This document shows, piece by piece, positions 9,539 to 18,255 of a DNA stretch of 64,000 nt (position 1 is the stretch's first letter; every line of letters begins with the position of its first letter). The DNA is from Streptantibioticus parmotrematis (GTDB lineage: Bacteria; Actinomycetota; Actinomycetes; Streptomycetales; Streptomycetaceae), in the NCBI RefSeq assembly GCF_019890615.1, contig NZ_JAINVZ010000013.1, positions 124,001 through 188,000 on the forward strand, written 5' to 3'. The notes under the pieces are model-generated. The model did not search any database. It had not been told where the DNA came from and saw nothing but the letters and a program-made list of their open reading frames with translations. The position numbers were made by a program, and so were the translations under genes.

Positions 9539-11323
9539 ATGCCGCGCATGAAAGCAGAACCAGCCAATCCGGAAAGCGGAGAGGCTCTCCAGGAGCGTGT
9601 CTCTGACAGCGTCCTGACCACGGCTTGGCGGCACCGAGGCCGTACGGCAGTGGTGTGTGGCGAGGACCGGCTGACTTATGCGGAGTTCCTTTCGCTGGTG
9701 GCTGGGTTCCGTGCCGAGCTGGACGAAGGACGGGGAGCGCGTGTCGGGGTGTTCGGGTACCGTACGGTGGCGCTCCCCGCCTGGTTGGTCGCCATCCAGC
9801 TTTCGGGGTGCTCGTTCGTCGTCCTTGATCCCAGCGCCTCGGAGTCCTTCGTCGAGTGGGTCCGCGAAGCGGCTGGTCTCAGTCGGGTGGTGGATCCGCG
9901 CACATGGCAGCGCCCGTCCGGCGCCGTCGCCACGACGGACCGACCTTCCGTCGGTACCCTCGACGACGAGGCGTACGTGCTCTACACGTCAGGGAGCACG
10001 GGCCGGCCCAAGGGCGTGTCTGTCACGCACCGCAACCTTGCGAGTTCCAACGCGGCACGGTTGGCGGTGTATAGGGAGTTCGGCGCCCCGACCTTTCTGG
10101 CTCTCTCCGCCTTCTTCTTCGACTCGTCCATGGCCGGCTTGTGGGCCACGCTGACTTCGGGTGGAACCCTGGTCATCGCGAGAGAGGACGAGCGTCGCGA
10201 CCCCTGGGACGTGGCGAGGCTGATCAGTCGTCACCGAATCACTCACGTCTTGTCGATTCCCGGGTTCTACGCGGAGGTGCTGCGCGCCATCCGGGCGCAG
10301 CGCGAGGTTGACCTGGAGACCTCGCTGAAGGTGGCCATCTGCGCCGGGGAGACGCTGCCGTCATCGGTGGTGGACTTGCATTTTGAAACTTTTGGACGAG
10401 TTCCTCTGATCAACGAGTACGGCCCCACCGAGTGCACAGTGTGGTCGACCTGGAAGCGGATGGATGCCCCGGGCATGGCGACGATCGGGACACCAATTCC
10501 CGGAACGACCGTTCATTTGCTCGATAGCCGTCTTATCGCTGTCCCGGCAGGCCATATTGGGCATATCGGCATATCTGGCCCGGGCGTGGCGAACGGCTAC
10601 CTCGCAGACCCTGAGGAGACCAGGAGGAGGTTCGTTCAACGTGAAGGCCCACGCGGCACGCGCGTGCGCGTCTATCTCACGGGGGACCTGGGCCGTATCC
10701 GCCCTGACGGGGAACTCGAGTATCTAGGGAGGCTCGACCGGCAGGTCAAGGTGCGGGGGGTGCGAGTCAACCTGGAGAGCGTTGAGAGAGTCCTGTCGGA
10801 CCATCAGGGCTTGCGGGAGGCGGCTTTGGTGTACGACGAACGGAATCAACGCTGCCACGCGTTCGCCGTCCGGGAGGAGCTGTCGGATGTCGCTGAGGCG
10901 GAAGTGCGCGCGGTGGTCGCGGACGCTCTGGGAGCCGGTCACGTCCCGGACGGGGTGACGTTCCTCGCCGATCTGCCGAGGACCAATCGAGGCAAGGTCG
11001 ACAGTGCCGCCCTGTTGGATCTCGTGCTGCCCGGCGTCGCCAGGCAGCGGGACACCGTGACGCCGAACCCGCCGAAGGCGGAGCAGGATATGCAGGTCCT
11101 GGTCGAGCAAGCGTGGGAATCCGTGCTCGGCGTGTCGTTGGGGGAGCAGACACGCCAGACCAGTTTCTTCGATCTCGGTGGCAACTCGATGTCCGTGCTG
11201 CGGCTGGCACGTGCCCTCTCTGAGGTCGCGGGCCGTCCGGTCTCGGCAGCGACGGTCTACCGCAACGACACCGTGGAACGGCAGGCGAAGTTGCTCGATG
11301 GGCTCGCCGCCTCACCCCTTTGA
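9539..11323 (+). CDS. NRPS adenylation-carrier didomain, histidine-like signature
   Basis: This 594-residue stand-alone module has an adenylation domain (about 1-500) with LYTSGSTGRPKG, a FFFDSS core, NEYGPTECTVW, and TGDLGRIRPDGELEYLGRLDRQVKVRG, then the lysine of NRGKVD. A carrier domain (about 520-594) has DLGGNSMS with the phosphopantetheine serine. Reading the specificity positions by motif alignment gives D-S-A-S-I-A-E-V-W-K. As I recall, the histidine code of bacitracin synthetase is D-S-E-L-T-A-E-V-C-K, so His or a related residue is likely. No condensation, thioesterase or MbtH gene is adjacent. A P450 follows 150 bases downstream, the arrangement used to beta-hydroxylate a carrier-bound amino acid (NikP1/NikQ, NovH/NovI). 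The ribosome site before ATG 9539 is weak; ATG 9548 is an alternative start. Confidence 0.85.
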   Translation: MPRMKAEPANPESGEALQERVSDSVLTTAWRHRGRTAVVCGEDRLTYAEFLSLVAGFRAELDEGRGARVGVFGYRTVALPAWLVAIQLSGCSFVVLDPSASESFVEWVREAAGLSRVVDPRTWQRPSGAVATTDRPSVGTLDDEAYVLYTSGSTGRPKGVSVTHRNLASSNAARLAVYREFGAPTFLALSAFFFDSSMAGLWATLTSGGTLVIAREDERRDPWDVARLISRHRITHVLSIPGFYAEVLRAIRAQREVDLETSLKVAICAGETLPSSVVDLHFETFGRVPLINEYGPTECTVWSTWKRMDAPGMATIGTPIPGTTVHLLDSRLIAVPAGHIGHIGISGPGVANGYLADPEETRRRFVQREGPRGTRVRVYLTGDLGRIRPDGELEYLGRLDRQVKVRGVRVNLESVERVLSDHQGLREAALVYDERNQRCHAFAVREELSDVAEAEVRAVVADALGAGHVPDGVTFLADLPRTNRGKVDSAALLDLVLPGVARQRDTVTPNPPKAEQDMQVLVEQAWESVLGVSLGEQTRQTSFFDLGGNSMSVLRLARALSEVAGRPVSAATVYRNDTVERQAKLLDGLAASPL

Positions 11324-11477
11324 CGACACGAGGTATTACCTATGCGTGTGGGTGGATCATTCCAGCCTCTTGCTCTCGCCACCCCGGTCCCCTGCCAGGG
11401 GCGGCTGTGCGTCTGCTTCGCCCCCCGGCTGTCCTCAAAAGCATCGCCGCTCGCTTTCCCTCGCACGGGACGCTGAC

Positions 11478-12686
11478 ATGGGATCCCAGAAAGAGATCGG
11501 GGCCGCCGCGCTTGTCGACGGGGCCACGTATCGCGCAGGCGACCCATTCGCCATCTGGAAGGAGATGCGCGAGCACGAACCCGTGTGCTGGCAGGAGACC
11601 CCTGACTTCGGTGACTTCTGGTCACTCACCAGATACGAGGAGATCGACCGGGTGCTTCGTGACGCCGATGCCTTCAGTTCGGCGGCGGGTATCCTGCTGC
11701 GTCCTACCGGGCAGGGGCCGGACCCGGGCAGTGGCCGGACCATGGCCCTGTCAGACTCCGAGAGGCATCGCGACTTGAGGACGGCGATCGCGGGATGGTT
11801 CGCCCCGCGGAACCTGCGGAGGCTGGCTGACGCGTTGGACGTAGTGGCGACTGCCATCGTGACTGAGGCGTTGGAGAAACCTGTCGCCGAATTCGTGGCC
11901 GAAGTCGCCGCACGGTTGCCCCTCGAAGTGGTGTGGACGTTACTGGACATCCCCCGCGCCGACCGCGGTGACCTGACCCGTTGGTCGATGGACGCGTTCT
12001 GCTCGGACACTGCAGCCGCGCGCAGCATCGGGCACCTGGAGATTCTCGATTACTTCACCGGGCTCGCGGCCGAGCGTCGCCGGCACCCGGGGGAGGACCT
12101 CGTCAGTGTCCTTTCGGGAGTGCGAGTGGCCGGACGGGTTCTGACGGTCGAGGAAACGGTGCTCAACTGTGACAACCTGCTAGTCGGGGGGACTGAGAAT
12201 GTGCGCCTGGCCATGGCCGGCGGCGTGGCGGCGCTGATAGACAACCCCCGGCAGTGGCTGGCGCTTCAAGACGACTTCGAACGGGTCGCGCCGACCGCCG
12301 TGGACGAGATCCTGCGTTGGACCTCCAGTGCCACCCACCTCATGCGCACCGCTCGACATGACGTCCGGCTCAGAGGCAGACACATCCGCAAAGGGGACCG
12401 TGTCGTGATGTGGCTCCCCTCGGGCAATCGGGACGGCGAGCGGTTCCGAGACCCTGAGATCCTCGACCTTTCGAGGACCCCGAACCGACATGTGTCGCTC
12501 GGAGCCGGTCCGCACATCTGCGTCGGCGTGCAACTGGCCAAGCTGGAACTCGGCGTTGTGCTGCGTCACCTCACCCAACGCGTCCGCAGTATCGAACGGC
12601 GCGGCACGGCCGAACGGCTGGAGTCCATCGTCGTCAATGGCTTCCGCACCCTTCCCGTCCGTCTCGAAGCCCGGGGGGACTCATGA
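11478..12686 (+). CDS. Cytochrome P450, probable carrier-bound amino acid beta-hydroxylase
   Basis: The product has about 402 residues when started at ATG 11478 (MGSQKEIGAAALV); the frame is open further upstream but that part looks non-coding. It has the ExxR motif in DEILRW and the haem-ligand loop SLGAGPHICVG. The I-helix reads GGTEN, so the usual acid-threonine pair is Glu-Asn. It resembles NikQ/NovI-type P450s that hydroxylate the beta carbon of an amino acid held on a carrier protein, and it follows the A-T didomain directly. The expected product is a beta-hydroxy amino acyl thioester, beta-hydroxyhistidyl if the A-domain reading is right. It overlaps the alcohol dehydrogenase start by 4 bases, so the genes are translationally coupled. 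Confidence 0.8.
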   Translation: MGSQKEIGAAALVDGATYRAGDPFAIWKEMREHEPVCWQETPDFGDFWSLTRYEEIDRVLRDADAFSSAAGILLRPTGQGPDPGSGRTMALSDSERHRDLRTAIAGWFAPRNLRRLADALDVVATAIVTEALEKPVAEFVAEVAARLPLEVVWTLLDIPRADRGDLTRWSMDAFCSDTAAARSIGHLEILDYFTGLAAERRRHPGEDLVSVLSGVRVAGRVLTVEETVLNCDNLLVGGTENVRLAMAGGVAALIDNPRQWLALQDDFERVAPTAVDEILRWTSSATHLMRTARHDVRLRGRHIRKGDRVVMWLPSGNRDGERFRDPEILDLSRTPNRHVSLGAGPHICVGVQLAKLELGVVLRHLTQRVRSIERRGTAERLESIVVNGFRTLPVRLEARGDS

Positions 12687-13744
12687 GCAACATCACCTAC
12701 GCGATCGGAGCACCAAAGCCGGGGGCCCCGCTCGAGACTATGGCCATCGAGCGGCGTGGACTCGGTCCGGACGACGTGGCCATCGACATTGCCTATGTGG
12801 GCCTTTGCCACAGCGACATCCATACCGTTCGGGGAGAGTGGGGAGACGCCCAGTTCCCCATGGTGCCCGGCCACGAGATCACGGGCGTGGTGGCCGCCAT
12901 CGGACCAGAGGTGACCCGGCATCAGGTAGGCGATCGTGTCGCGGTGGGGTACATGGTCGACTCGTGCGGCGTGTGCCGCCACTGCCTGGCGGGCACAGAG
13001 CAGTTCTGCCTGAGGGGGCATGTCACCACCTATAACGGTCTGGGGTATGACGGCCGGCCGACGCACGGCGGCTACAGCCGCCGGATCGTCGTGCGCGACC
13101 GCTTCGTCTGCCGTGTCCCGGACGGTCTCGCTCTCGACGTCGCAGCCCCCCTGCTGTGCGCCGGGATCACCACGTACGCACCCCTTCGACGGTGGGGTGT
13201 GGAGCCGGGGACCCGGGTAGCTGTGGTCGGCCTCGGCGGCCTCGGCCATATGGCCGTCAAACTCGCGGTGGCCATGGGGGCGGATGTCTCAGTGCTCAGC
13301 CGTACGACGGCGAAGATGGCCGACGCGCTGTGGCTCGGCGCCCATGAGTTCCACGCGACCTGCGCCCCTTCAGTATTCGACGGGCTACGTGGTCGCTTCG
13401 AGTTGGTACTGCTCACTGTCCCCGCGCGGCTGCCGCTCGACCCCTACCTCGAAACACTGCGCGTCGGCGGAGTACTCGTACTCGTCGGCCTGCCGGGCGA
13501 GCCGCTGAGCTTCGATCCGTTCTCACTGGTGGACAACAACGCGGTGGTCGCGGGCTCCCTGGTCGGTGGAATCGCTGAGACGCAACAGTTGCTGGATTTT
13601 TGTGCTGAACACCGTGTGGGGGCGGAGATCGAGACGATATCGGCAGACCAGATCAACGCCGCCTACGCACGGGTACTGGACGGCGAGGTTCGATACCGCT
13701 TCGTCATGGATGCATCAACCATAGGCGATGAACGACTCACATGA
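12683..13744 (+). CDS. Zinc-dependent alcohol dehydrogenase (CAD/YahK type)
   Basis: This 353-residue medium-chain dehydrogenase has the catalytic zinc ligands in GLCHSDIH and PGHE. The structural zinc cluster is in DSCGVCRHCLAGTEQFC, and the nucleotide fold is VVGLGGLGHMAVKLA. These are marks of the cinnamyl-alcohol-dehydrogenase branch, which interconverts aldehydes and alcohols with NADP(H). It begins with a four-base ATGA overlap with the P450 and ends in another overlap with the aldolase homologue. A natural role would be to reduce or oxidise an aldehyde released by the aldolase, but its direction and substrate are inferred. Confidence 0.85.
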   Translation: MSNITYAIGAPKPGAPLETMAIERRGLGPDDVAIDIAYVGLCHSDIHTVRGEWGDAQFPMVPGHEITGVVAAIGPEVTRHQVGDRVAVGYMVDSCGVCRHCLAGTEQFCLRGHVTTYNGLGYDGRPTHGGYSRRIVVRDRFVCRVPDGLALDVAAPLLCAGITTYAPLRRWGVEPGTRVAVVGLGGLGHMAVKLAVAMGADVSVLSRTTAKMADALWLGAHEFHATCAPSVFDGLRGRFELVLLTVPARLPLDPYLETLRVGGVLVLVGLPGEPLSFDPFSLVDNNAVVAGSLVGGIAETQQLLDFCAEHRVGAEIETISADQINAAYARVLDGEVRYRFVMDASTIGDERLT

Positions 13745-14793
13745 CCCCTCGTCACACGCGTGGCCGCGCCGTCATCGACCTCAGGTCCGATACCGTGACG
13801 CGCCCCGACGCAGAGATGCGGGCCGCCATGGCGGCGGCAGAGGTGGCCGACGACATCCTCGACGGTGACCCGACGACGCGCGCTCTGGAAGAACGCGGCG
13901 CCGAGATGCTGGCTGTCGAAGCGGCATTGTGGGTCCCGAGCGGGTCGATGGGTAACGCGATCGCCCTTGCCGTACACCTGAGACCGGGCGATCGCTTCGT
14001 CGCTCCCCGCCTATCCCATGTCGTCGAGTACGAGCTCGGAGCAGTTAGCTGGCTCACCGGTGCCCTGCCACGCGAACTGCCCTGGTCCGTCCGACCTGGC
14101 TGCATCGAAGCCGCGGTGATCTCCCGGACAGTGTCGAGCGACCGGCCCTACGACGCCTTACGCGACCGGTTGCTGTGCCTGGAGAACACGCACAACGCGG
14201 CAGGTGGCACGGTCACGTCACCACAGGAGCACCGTGAGGTGGTGACAGCCGCGCGAGAGGCGGGGATGCTCGTACACCTCGACGGCGCCCGTCTGTGGAA
14301 CGCGGCCGTGGCAGCGAAGACGTCCCTACCCAAACTGACCTCTGGTGTCGACTCTGTACAGGTCTGCCTGAGCAAAGGGCTGGGGGCCCCGATGGGGTCG
14401 CTCGTCTGCGGATCCGCTGACTTCGTCAGGCAAGCCCGAAGGGTGCGCAAGATGCTTGGCGGAGCGGTCCGGCAAAGCGGTGTGGTGGCCGCCGCAGGAC
14501 TGGTGGCACTCGGCCGGGTCGACCGCCTGGAAGAAGATCACCGAAAGGCATCGCTGCTCGCCGCAGGGGTACGGGACCTCGGCTGGGAGGTCCCTGAACC
14601 GGAAACCAACATTGTTATGGCGAAGGTGCCCGACGCCGATGGTCTCGTTCGGAACCTCGATCGAATCGGGGTCGGCGTCACGGTCCTCGCCGGGAAGGTC
14701 CGCATGGTCACGCATTGCGATCTTTCCGAAGGCGATGTGCGTGACGCCCTCGTTCGCATCAAGCGCTTGGCGACCTTTGGAGAAGAAGCCTGA
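13741..14793 (+). CDS. Low-specificity threonine aldolase family PLP enzyme
   Basis: The 350-residue product has the family start DLRSDTVTRP, the HLDGARLWNA segment that positions PLP, and the PLP lysine in CLSKGLGAPMGS (about residue 212). Family members cleave beta-hydroxy-alpha-amino acids to glycine and an aldehyde, or run the reverse. Beside a beta-hydroxylating P450 it could cleave a beta-hydroxy-histidine-like product to an imidazole aldehyde; a transaldolase or synthetic role is also possible. It overlaps the dehydrogenase by 4 bases and the methyltransferase by 1 base. Confidence 0.85.
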   Translation: MTPRHTRGRAVIDLRSDTVTRPDAEMRAAMAAAEVADDILDGDPTTRALEERGAEMLAVEAALWVPSGSMGNAIALAVHLRPGDRFVAPRLSHVVEYELGAVSWLTGALPRELPWSVRPGCIEAAVISRTVSSDRPYDALRDRLLCLENTHNAAGGTVTSPQEHREVVTAAREAGMLVHLDGARLWNAAVAAKTSLPKLTSGVDSVQVCLSKGLGAPMGSLVCGSADFVRQARRVRKMLGGAVRQSGVVAAAGLVALGRVDRLEEDHRKASLLAAGVRDLGWEVPEPETNIVMAKVPDADGLVRNLDRIGVGVTVLAGKVRMVTHCDLSEGDVRDALVRIKRLATFGEEA

Positions 14794-15584
14794 TGCCCAT
14801 CACCCTGTCACCAGACGAATACGCCGCCGCCTGGCGCCTGATCACCGATTCGACCTGGCACGACAAAAACATCGAGGAGGTACTGGTCAGCAAGGTGCTT
14901 CCTGGACTGCGCGAAAGACCCACCCTCCTCGACGTGGGTGCCGGATCAGGCATCGTAGCGCGCAGACTTGCCCCGCACTTCGGGCGGATCACCCTGGTCG
15001 AACAGAACCCTAGCCAGATCGAGCCGAACAGGGAGGAGTTGAAGAGAGCCGGCGTGAGGATCTTCGACGGTCCTTTCGGCGAATTCGACGATCCCGAGCG
15101 CTACGACGTCGTTTTGTGTTCACACGTGCTGTATCACGTGCCGCGTGCTCGCTGGACGGACTTCATTGGCCGCATGCTCTCCTTCGTCCGCCCTGGCGGT
15201 GTGTGTGTCGTGGTCCTGGTTGGCGGCCCGACCGCCGGGCACGGCCGATACACGACACACCACGCGATGCGGCAGGACTTCACCGACGCCGCCGTCAATA
15301 GTCAAATGCTTACCGGCGAACTCGGCGCCATGGGCTTGGCGTACACGGTGGTATCCACCGAGAACCCGTGGTCCACCAGCACCCTCGACGATATGTATGC
15401 CGTCTGTCGCTTTGTCGTGTACGAGGACTGCTTGACTCCCGAGCAACTCGAGCAAATGTCGGAGCGTCAGCTCATGACGTTGGAACTCAGAATACGAGAG
15501 CACGCACAAGACTGTCCAAGGGTGGGCGGGCGGTACCAGCTGGAAATGGAGGACAGCATTGTCCTCGTGCCCAGGCCCCGATGA
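14793..15584 (+). CDS. SAM-dependent methyltransferase, class I
   Basis: This 263-residue protein has motif I LLDVGAGSGIVARRL, an acidic residue at LVEQNPSQ, and the post-motif region YDVVLCSHVLYHVPRARW. The N-terminal part (YAAAWRLITDSTWHDKN) recalls the histamine N-methyltransferase fold, but that resemblance is weak and judged by eye. Its position in a coupled operon suggests N- or O-methylation of the small molecule made there. The start shares a TGATG overlap with the aldolase stop. Confidence 0.75.
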   Translation: MPITLSPDEYAAAWRLITDSTWHDKNIEEVLVSKVLPGLRERPTLLDVGAGSGIVARRLAPHFGRITLVEQNPSQIEPNREELKRAGVRIFDGPFGEFDDPERYDVVLCSHVLYHVPRARWTDFIGRMLSFVRPGGVCVVVLVGGPTAGHGRYTTHHAMRQDFTDAAVNSQMLTGELGAMGLAYTVVSTENPWSTSTLDDMYAVCRFVVYEDCLTPEQLEQMSERQLMTLELRIREHAQDCPRVGGRYQLEMEDSIVLVPRPR

Positions 15585-15731
15585 CCGGACGTCTTCCAGG
15601 AATCCCGAAGTATTCGCCTCCCTATCGGGGGCGGTCGGACCCACGCCGACTGACAGTGACCCAGGACCCAGGGAAACGTGGCCGGTGCCTCAGGCCACGC
15701 CGCTTATTGGAATGTCGGAAGGCAGAAGCCA

Positions 15732-17099
15732 GTGACATCGAACACCGCCTCTCCCGCGGGGACCATCCCGAATGCTCCCGGGGCTCTTCCTTTCATAGGC
15801 CACAGCGCTGCACTTGCTCGCCATCCGCTGCGCTTCCTGTCCTCGATGGCCAACGCGGGGGACTTGCTGCAGGTCCGACTCGGGCCGTTCAGGACTATCG
15901 CGGTCTGCAACCCGGACATCGCCCGGCAGGTGTTCCGTAACGATCGTGTCTTCGACAAGGGCGGTCCGATGTTCGACCTCATCAAGGAGGTGACGGGGCA
16001 TCGGGCGATGGTGGTGATGGAGCATGCCGAGCACAGGCCGCGCAGGCGGATGGTGCAGCCGGCGTTTCACCACGCCCGGTTCCCCGCCTACGCGGAGGTG
16101 ATACTCGACCAGGTCGACGCAGTGATGGGCTCATGGCGAGAGGGGGAATCGATCGACCTCTACGAACAATCGAAGCTGATCACGTCCAGGGTCGGTCTCC
16201 TGACCATGTTCTCGTACATGCAGCCTGACTGGCTGCTCAAGCGGGCACTGCGCGACTCCATCACGATCATGGAGGGCGTCTTTCGGCGGATTATCACGCC
16301 GTCTGCTCTGAACCGGATTCCCACCTTGGGTAATCTTCGTTACAACCGAGCGAACGCCCGCCTCCGGGCCGTGGTCGACGAGATCATAGACGAGTACCGT
16401 CGGCACGACGTGGATCGCGGAGACATGCTGTCGGTACTCCTCAAGGCCGAGTCCGAGCAGCAGGCAGGCGTCCAGGGCCGTACGGCGGTGAGCAACACCG
16501 ACGTACATGACGAGGTCACGGTCTTTTTCCTGGCGGCCATGGACACGACTGCGGCCTCACTGGCGTGGACGCTGACCGAGATGATGCGCCGACCCGAGGT
16601 GTACCAGCGCCTGCGAAGCGAGCTCGCCGCCGAGCTCGGTGGCGAGCGCGTCAGCCTGGCCGACCTGCCCAGACTGAAGTACATGGCTCAGGTGGCGGCC
16701 GAGAGCCTGCGGCTGCACCCGCCGGTGTGGTTGCTGACCAGAAACGTCACAGCGGACACCGAACTCGCCGGCCACACCGTCAAAGCAGGTTCCGCGATCC
16801 TGTTGAGCCCTTATGTCCTCCACCAGCGCGAAGACATGTTCCCCGACGCTGGACGGTTCGATCCGGATCGATGGGCGGAGCCCGGTATGACCAGCCGGAT
16901 ACGCGATGCCCTGATGCCCTTCGGCTCCGGTCCACGCAAATGCATAGGGGAGGTGTTCGGGATGACCGAGTTGCTGCTGGCCCTGGCTCGCATCGTGCCG
17001 ACGTGGGAGCTGGGGTCCCGCGGTAGCGAACCGCGCTCTTCCGTCTCCTTCGTCCTGAGCCCTCGCAACTCCAGGGCGACGCTGAGAAGGATCGCCTGA
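15732..17099 (+). CDS. Cytochrome P450, terpene-oxidase-like
   Basis: The GTG at 15732 follows GGAAGG and gives about 455 residues. Features in order: EHAEHRPRRRMVQPAFHHARF (substrate and C-helix region of terpene P450s), the I-helix AAMDTT, ExxR in AAESLRLHPPVW, FDPDRW, and the haem loop FGSGPRKCIGE. This pattern is that of bacterial class I P450s related to pentalenene oxygenase. It lies directly before the two terpene-cyclase-like genes, so it probably oxidises their product. An earlier in-frame GTG at 15678 would add 18 unlikely residues. Confidence 0.85.
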   Translation: MTSNTASPAGTIPNAPGALPFIGHSAALARHPLRFLSSMANAGDLLQVRLGPFRTIAVCNPDIARQVFRNDRVFDKGGPMFDLIKEVTGHRAMVVMEHAEHRPRRRMVQPAFHHARFPAYAEVILDQVDAVMGSWREGESIDLYEQSKLITSRVGLLTMFSYMQPDWLLKRALRDSITIMEGVFRRIITPSALNRIPTLGNLRYNRANARLRAVVDEIIDEYRRHDVDRGDMLSVLLKAESEQQAGVQGRTAVSNTDVHDEVTVFFLAAMDTTAASLAWTLTEMMRRPEVYQRLRSELAAELGGERVSLADLPRLKYMAQVAAESLRLHPPVWLLTRNVTADTELAGHTVKAGSAILLSPYVLHQREDMFPDAGRFDPDRWAEPGMTSRIRDALMPFGSGPRKCIGEVFGMTELLLALARIVPTWELGSRGSEPRSSVSFVLSPRNSRATLRRIA

Positions 17100-17100
17100 T

Positions 17101-18201
17101 ATGCGCCCAGTTCGCCAGCACTCCACCACAGGGTCCTCAGGGCTCGAACGGGCACAGGCCTATCTGGAGCACATGGCCCGTGGTGCCGAAGACGCCGCCG
17201 AGCGCTTCTCGGTCCAGGCTGCCCTGGACACCGAGTTCCGCAGCGTCATCCCCAGACCGTCGATCAGGCAGGCTGTAAGGCAACTCACCGGAACTGACCC
17301 AGGCTTCGACTTCAGCGCTGACGGGTTCACTGCCATGATCGGCCTCGTTCTGGCGGAGCGTGCTGAAGCAGCGATGCCGCGTGCGCTACTCGACACCTTC
17401 GCGAGCCTGGTCGCGGCTTGCCGTCACCGCTACAGATACAACTACTTCCTGGACAGCCCGCAATTCGCCCCCGACACCGACTGCACCGCACTGTCGGCCG
17501 CCGCGCTGTACGAGCATGGCCGCCTGACGCTGCCAGAGCTACGGCGTACGGCCCAGGACTTGTTGTCCGCCGCAGCATGCGACGCCGCAGGTTCGGAGCA
17601 CGGCGGCAGCAGGTCCGGCTCCCGGCCGCAGTCCGGTGTGATCATGGTCTACTGGGAGGATGCGGAGTCCGCTCCAGCCCCACCCAGAGGCCGCAAGCAT
17701 GATCCCGTGGCGTGCGCGAACGCCTTGTACACCATCTCGCTTGCTCAGCTGAACGGCTCGCGCGGAGAGTGGACGAAGGTGCTTGACGCGACGTGCAGTT
17801 ACGTTGCCACTCAGCTCACCTCGGCCGCCTATCTCTCCGGAACCCGCTACTACCCTGATCCCCATGCTCTGCTTTTCGCCGTATCGCGGCTCTGTGACAG
17901 GTTCCCCGCATACATGCGGTCGCTGGGAGATCTCTTACGGCACCGGCTGACCGAGCGACCTGTCGGCGGCGTCCCCCAAAACCCCCTATCGCTGGCCCTT
18001 TGGGTCATTGCCGGGCAGACGGCTGGGGTTCCGGCCGTTCGGCTCGACGAGGCACGGGATCTGCTTCTGCGCTGCCAGCGCCCGGACGGCTCCTGGCCCG
18101 CCGCGCCGTACTACCGCATGGGAAGGTTCGCCGTTCATTTCGGGTCCCCCCTCCTCACCACGCTCTTCGCGGTTCGAGCGTTGAATGACCCGAGGACGTA
18201 G
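17101..18201 (+). CDS. Class II terpene-cyclase-like / prenyltransferase-repeat protein
   Basis: The 366-residue product is shorter than normal bacterial class II diterpene cyclases (about 500). Around residue 127 it has DTDCTALSAAALYEHG, which lines up with the DxDDTA catalytic motif but has Cys in place of the last Asp. Near the C-terminus CQRPDGSWPA resembles a QW motif, followed by TTLFAVRALND. These point to a single alpha-barrel of the squalene-cyclase/class II type. The acid motif change means it may protonate a substrate differently, act as a non-catalytic partner, or do something else. It starts one base after the P450 stop and lies 54 bases upstream of a class I synthase, a standard pairing for two-step diterpene formation. 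Confidence 0.55.
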   Translation: MRPVRQHSTTGSSGLERAQAYLEHMARGAEDAAERFSVQAALDTEFRSVIPRPSIRQAVRQLTGTDPGFDFSADGFTAMIGLVLAERAEAAMPRALLDTFASLVAACRHRYRYNYFLDSPQFAPDTDCTALSAAALYEHGRLTLPELRRTAQDLLSAAACDAAGSEHGGSRSGSRPQSGVIMVYWEDAESAPAPPRGRKHDPVACANALYTISLAQLNGSRGEWTKVLDATCSYVATQLTSAAYLSGTRYYPDPHALLFAVSRLCDRFPAYMRSLGDLLRHRLTERPVGGVPQNPLSLALWVIAGQTAGVPAVRLDEARDLLLRCQRPDGSWPAAPYYRMGRFAVHFGSPLLTTLFAVRALNDPRT

Positions 18202-18255
18202 GCCGGGACGGACGCGCACCAGAGCCCAGGTACCCACGACGATGGAGACAGCCAT

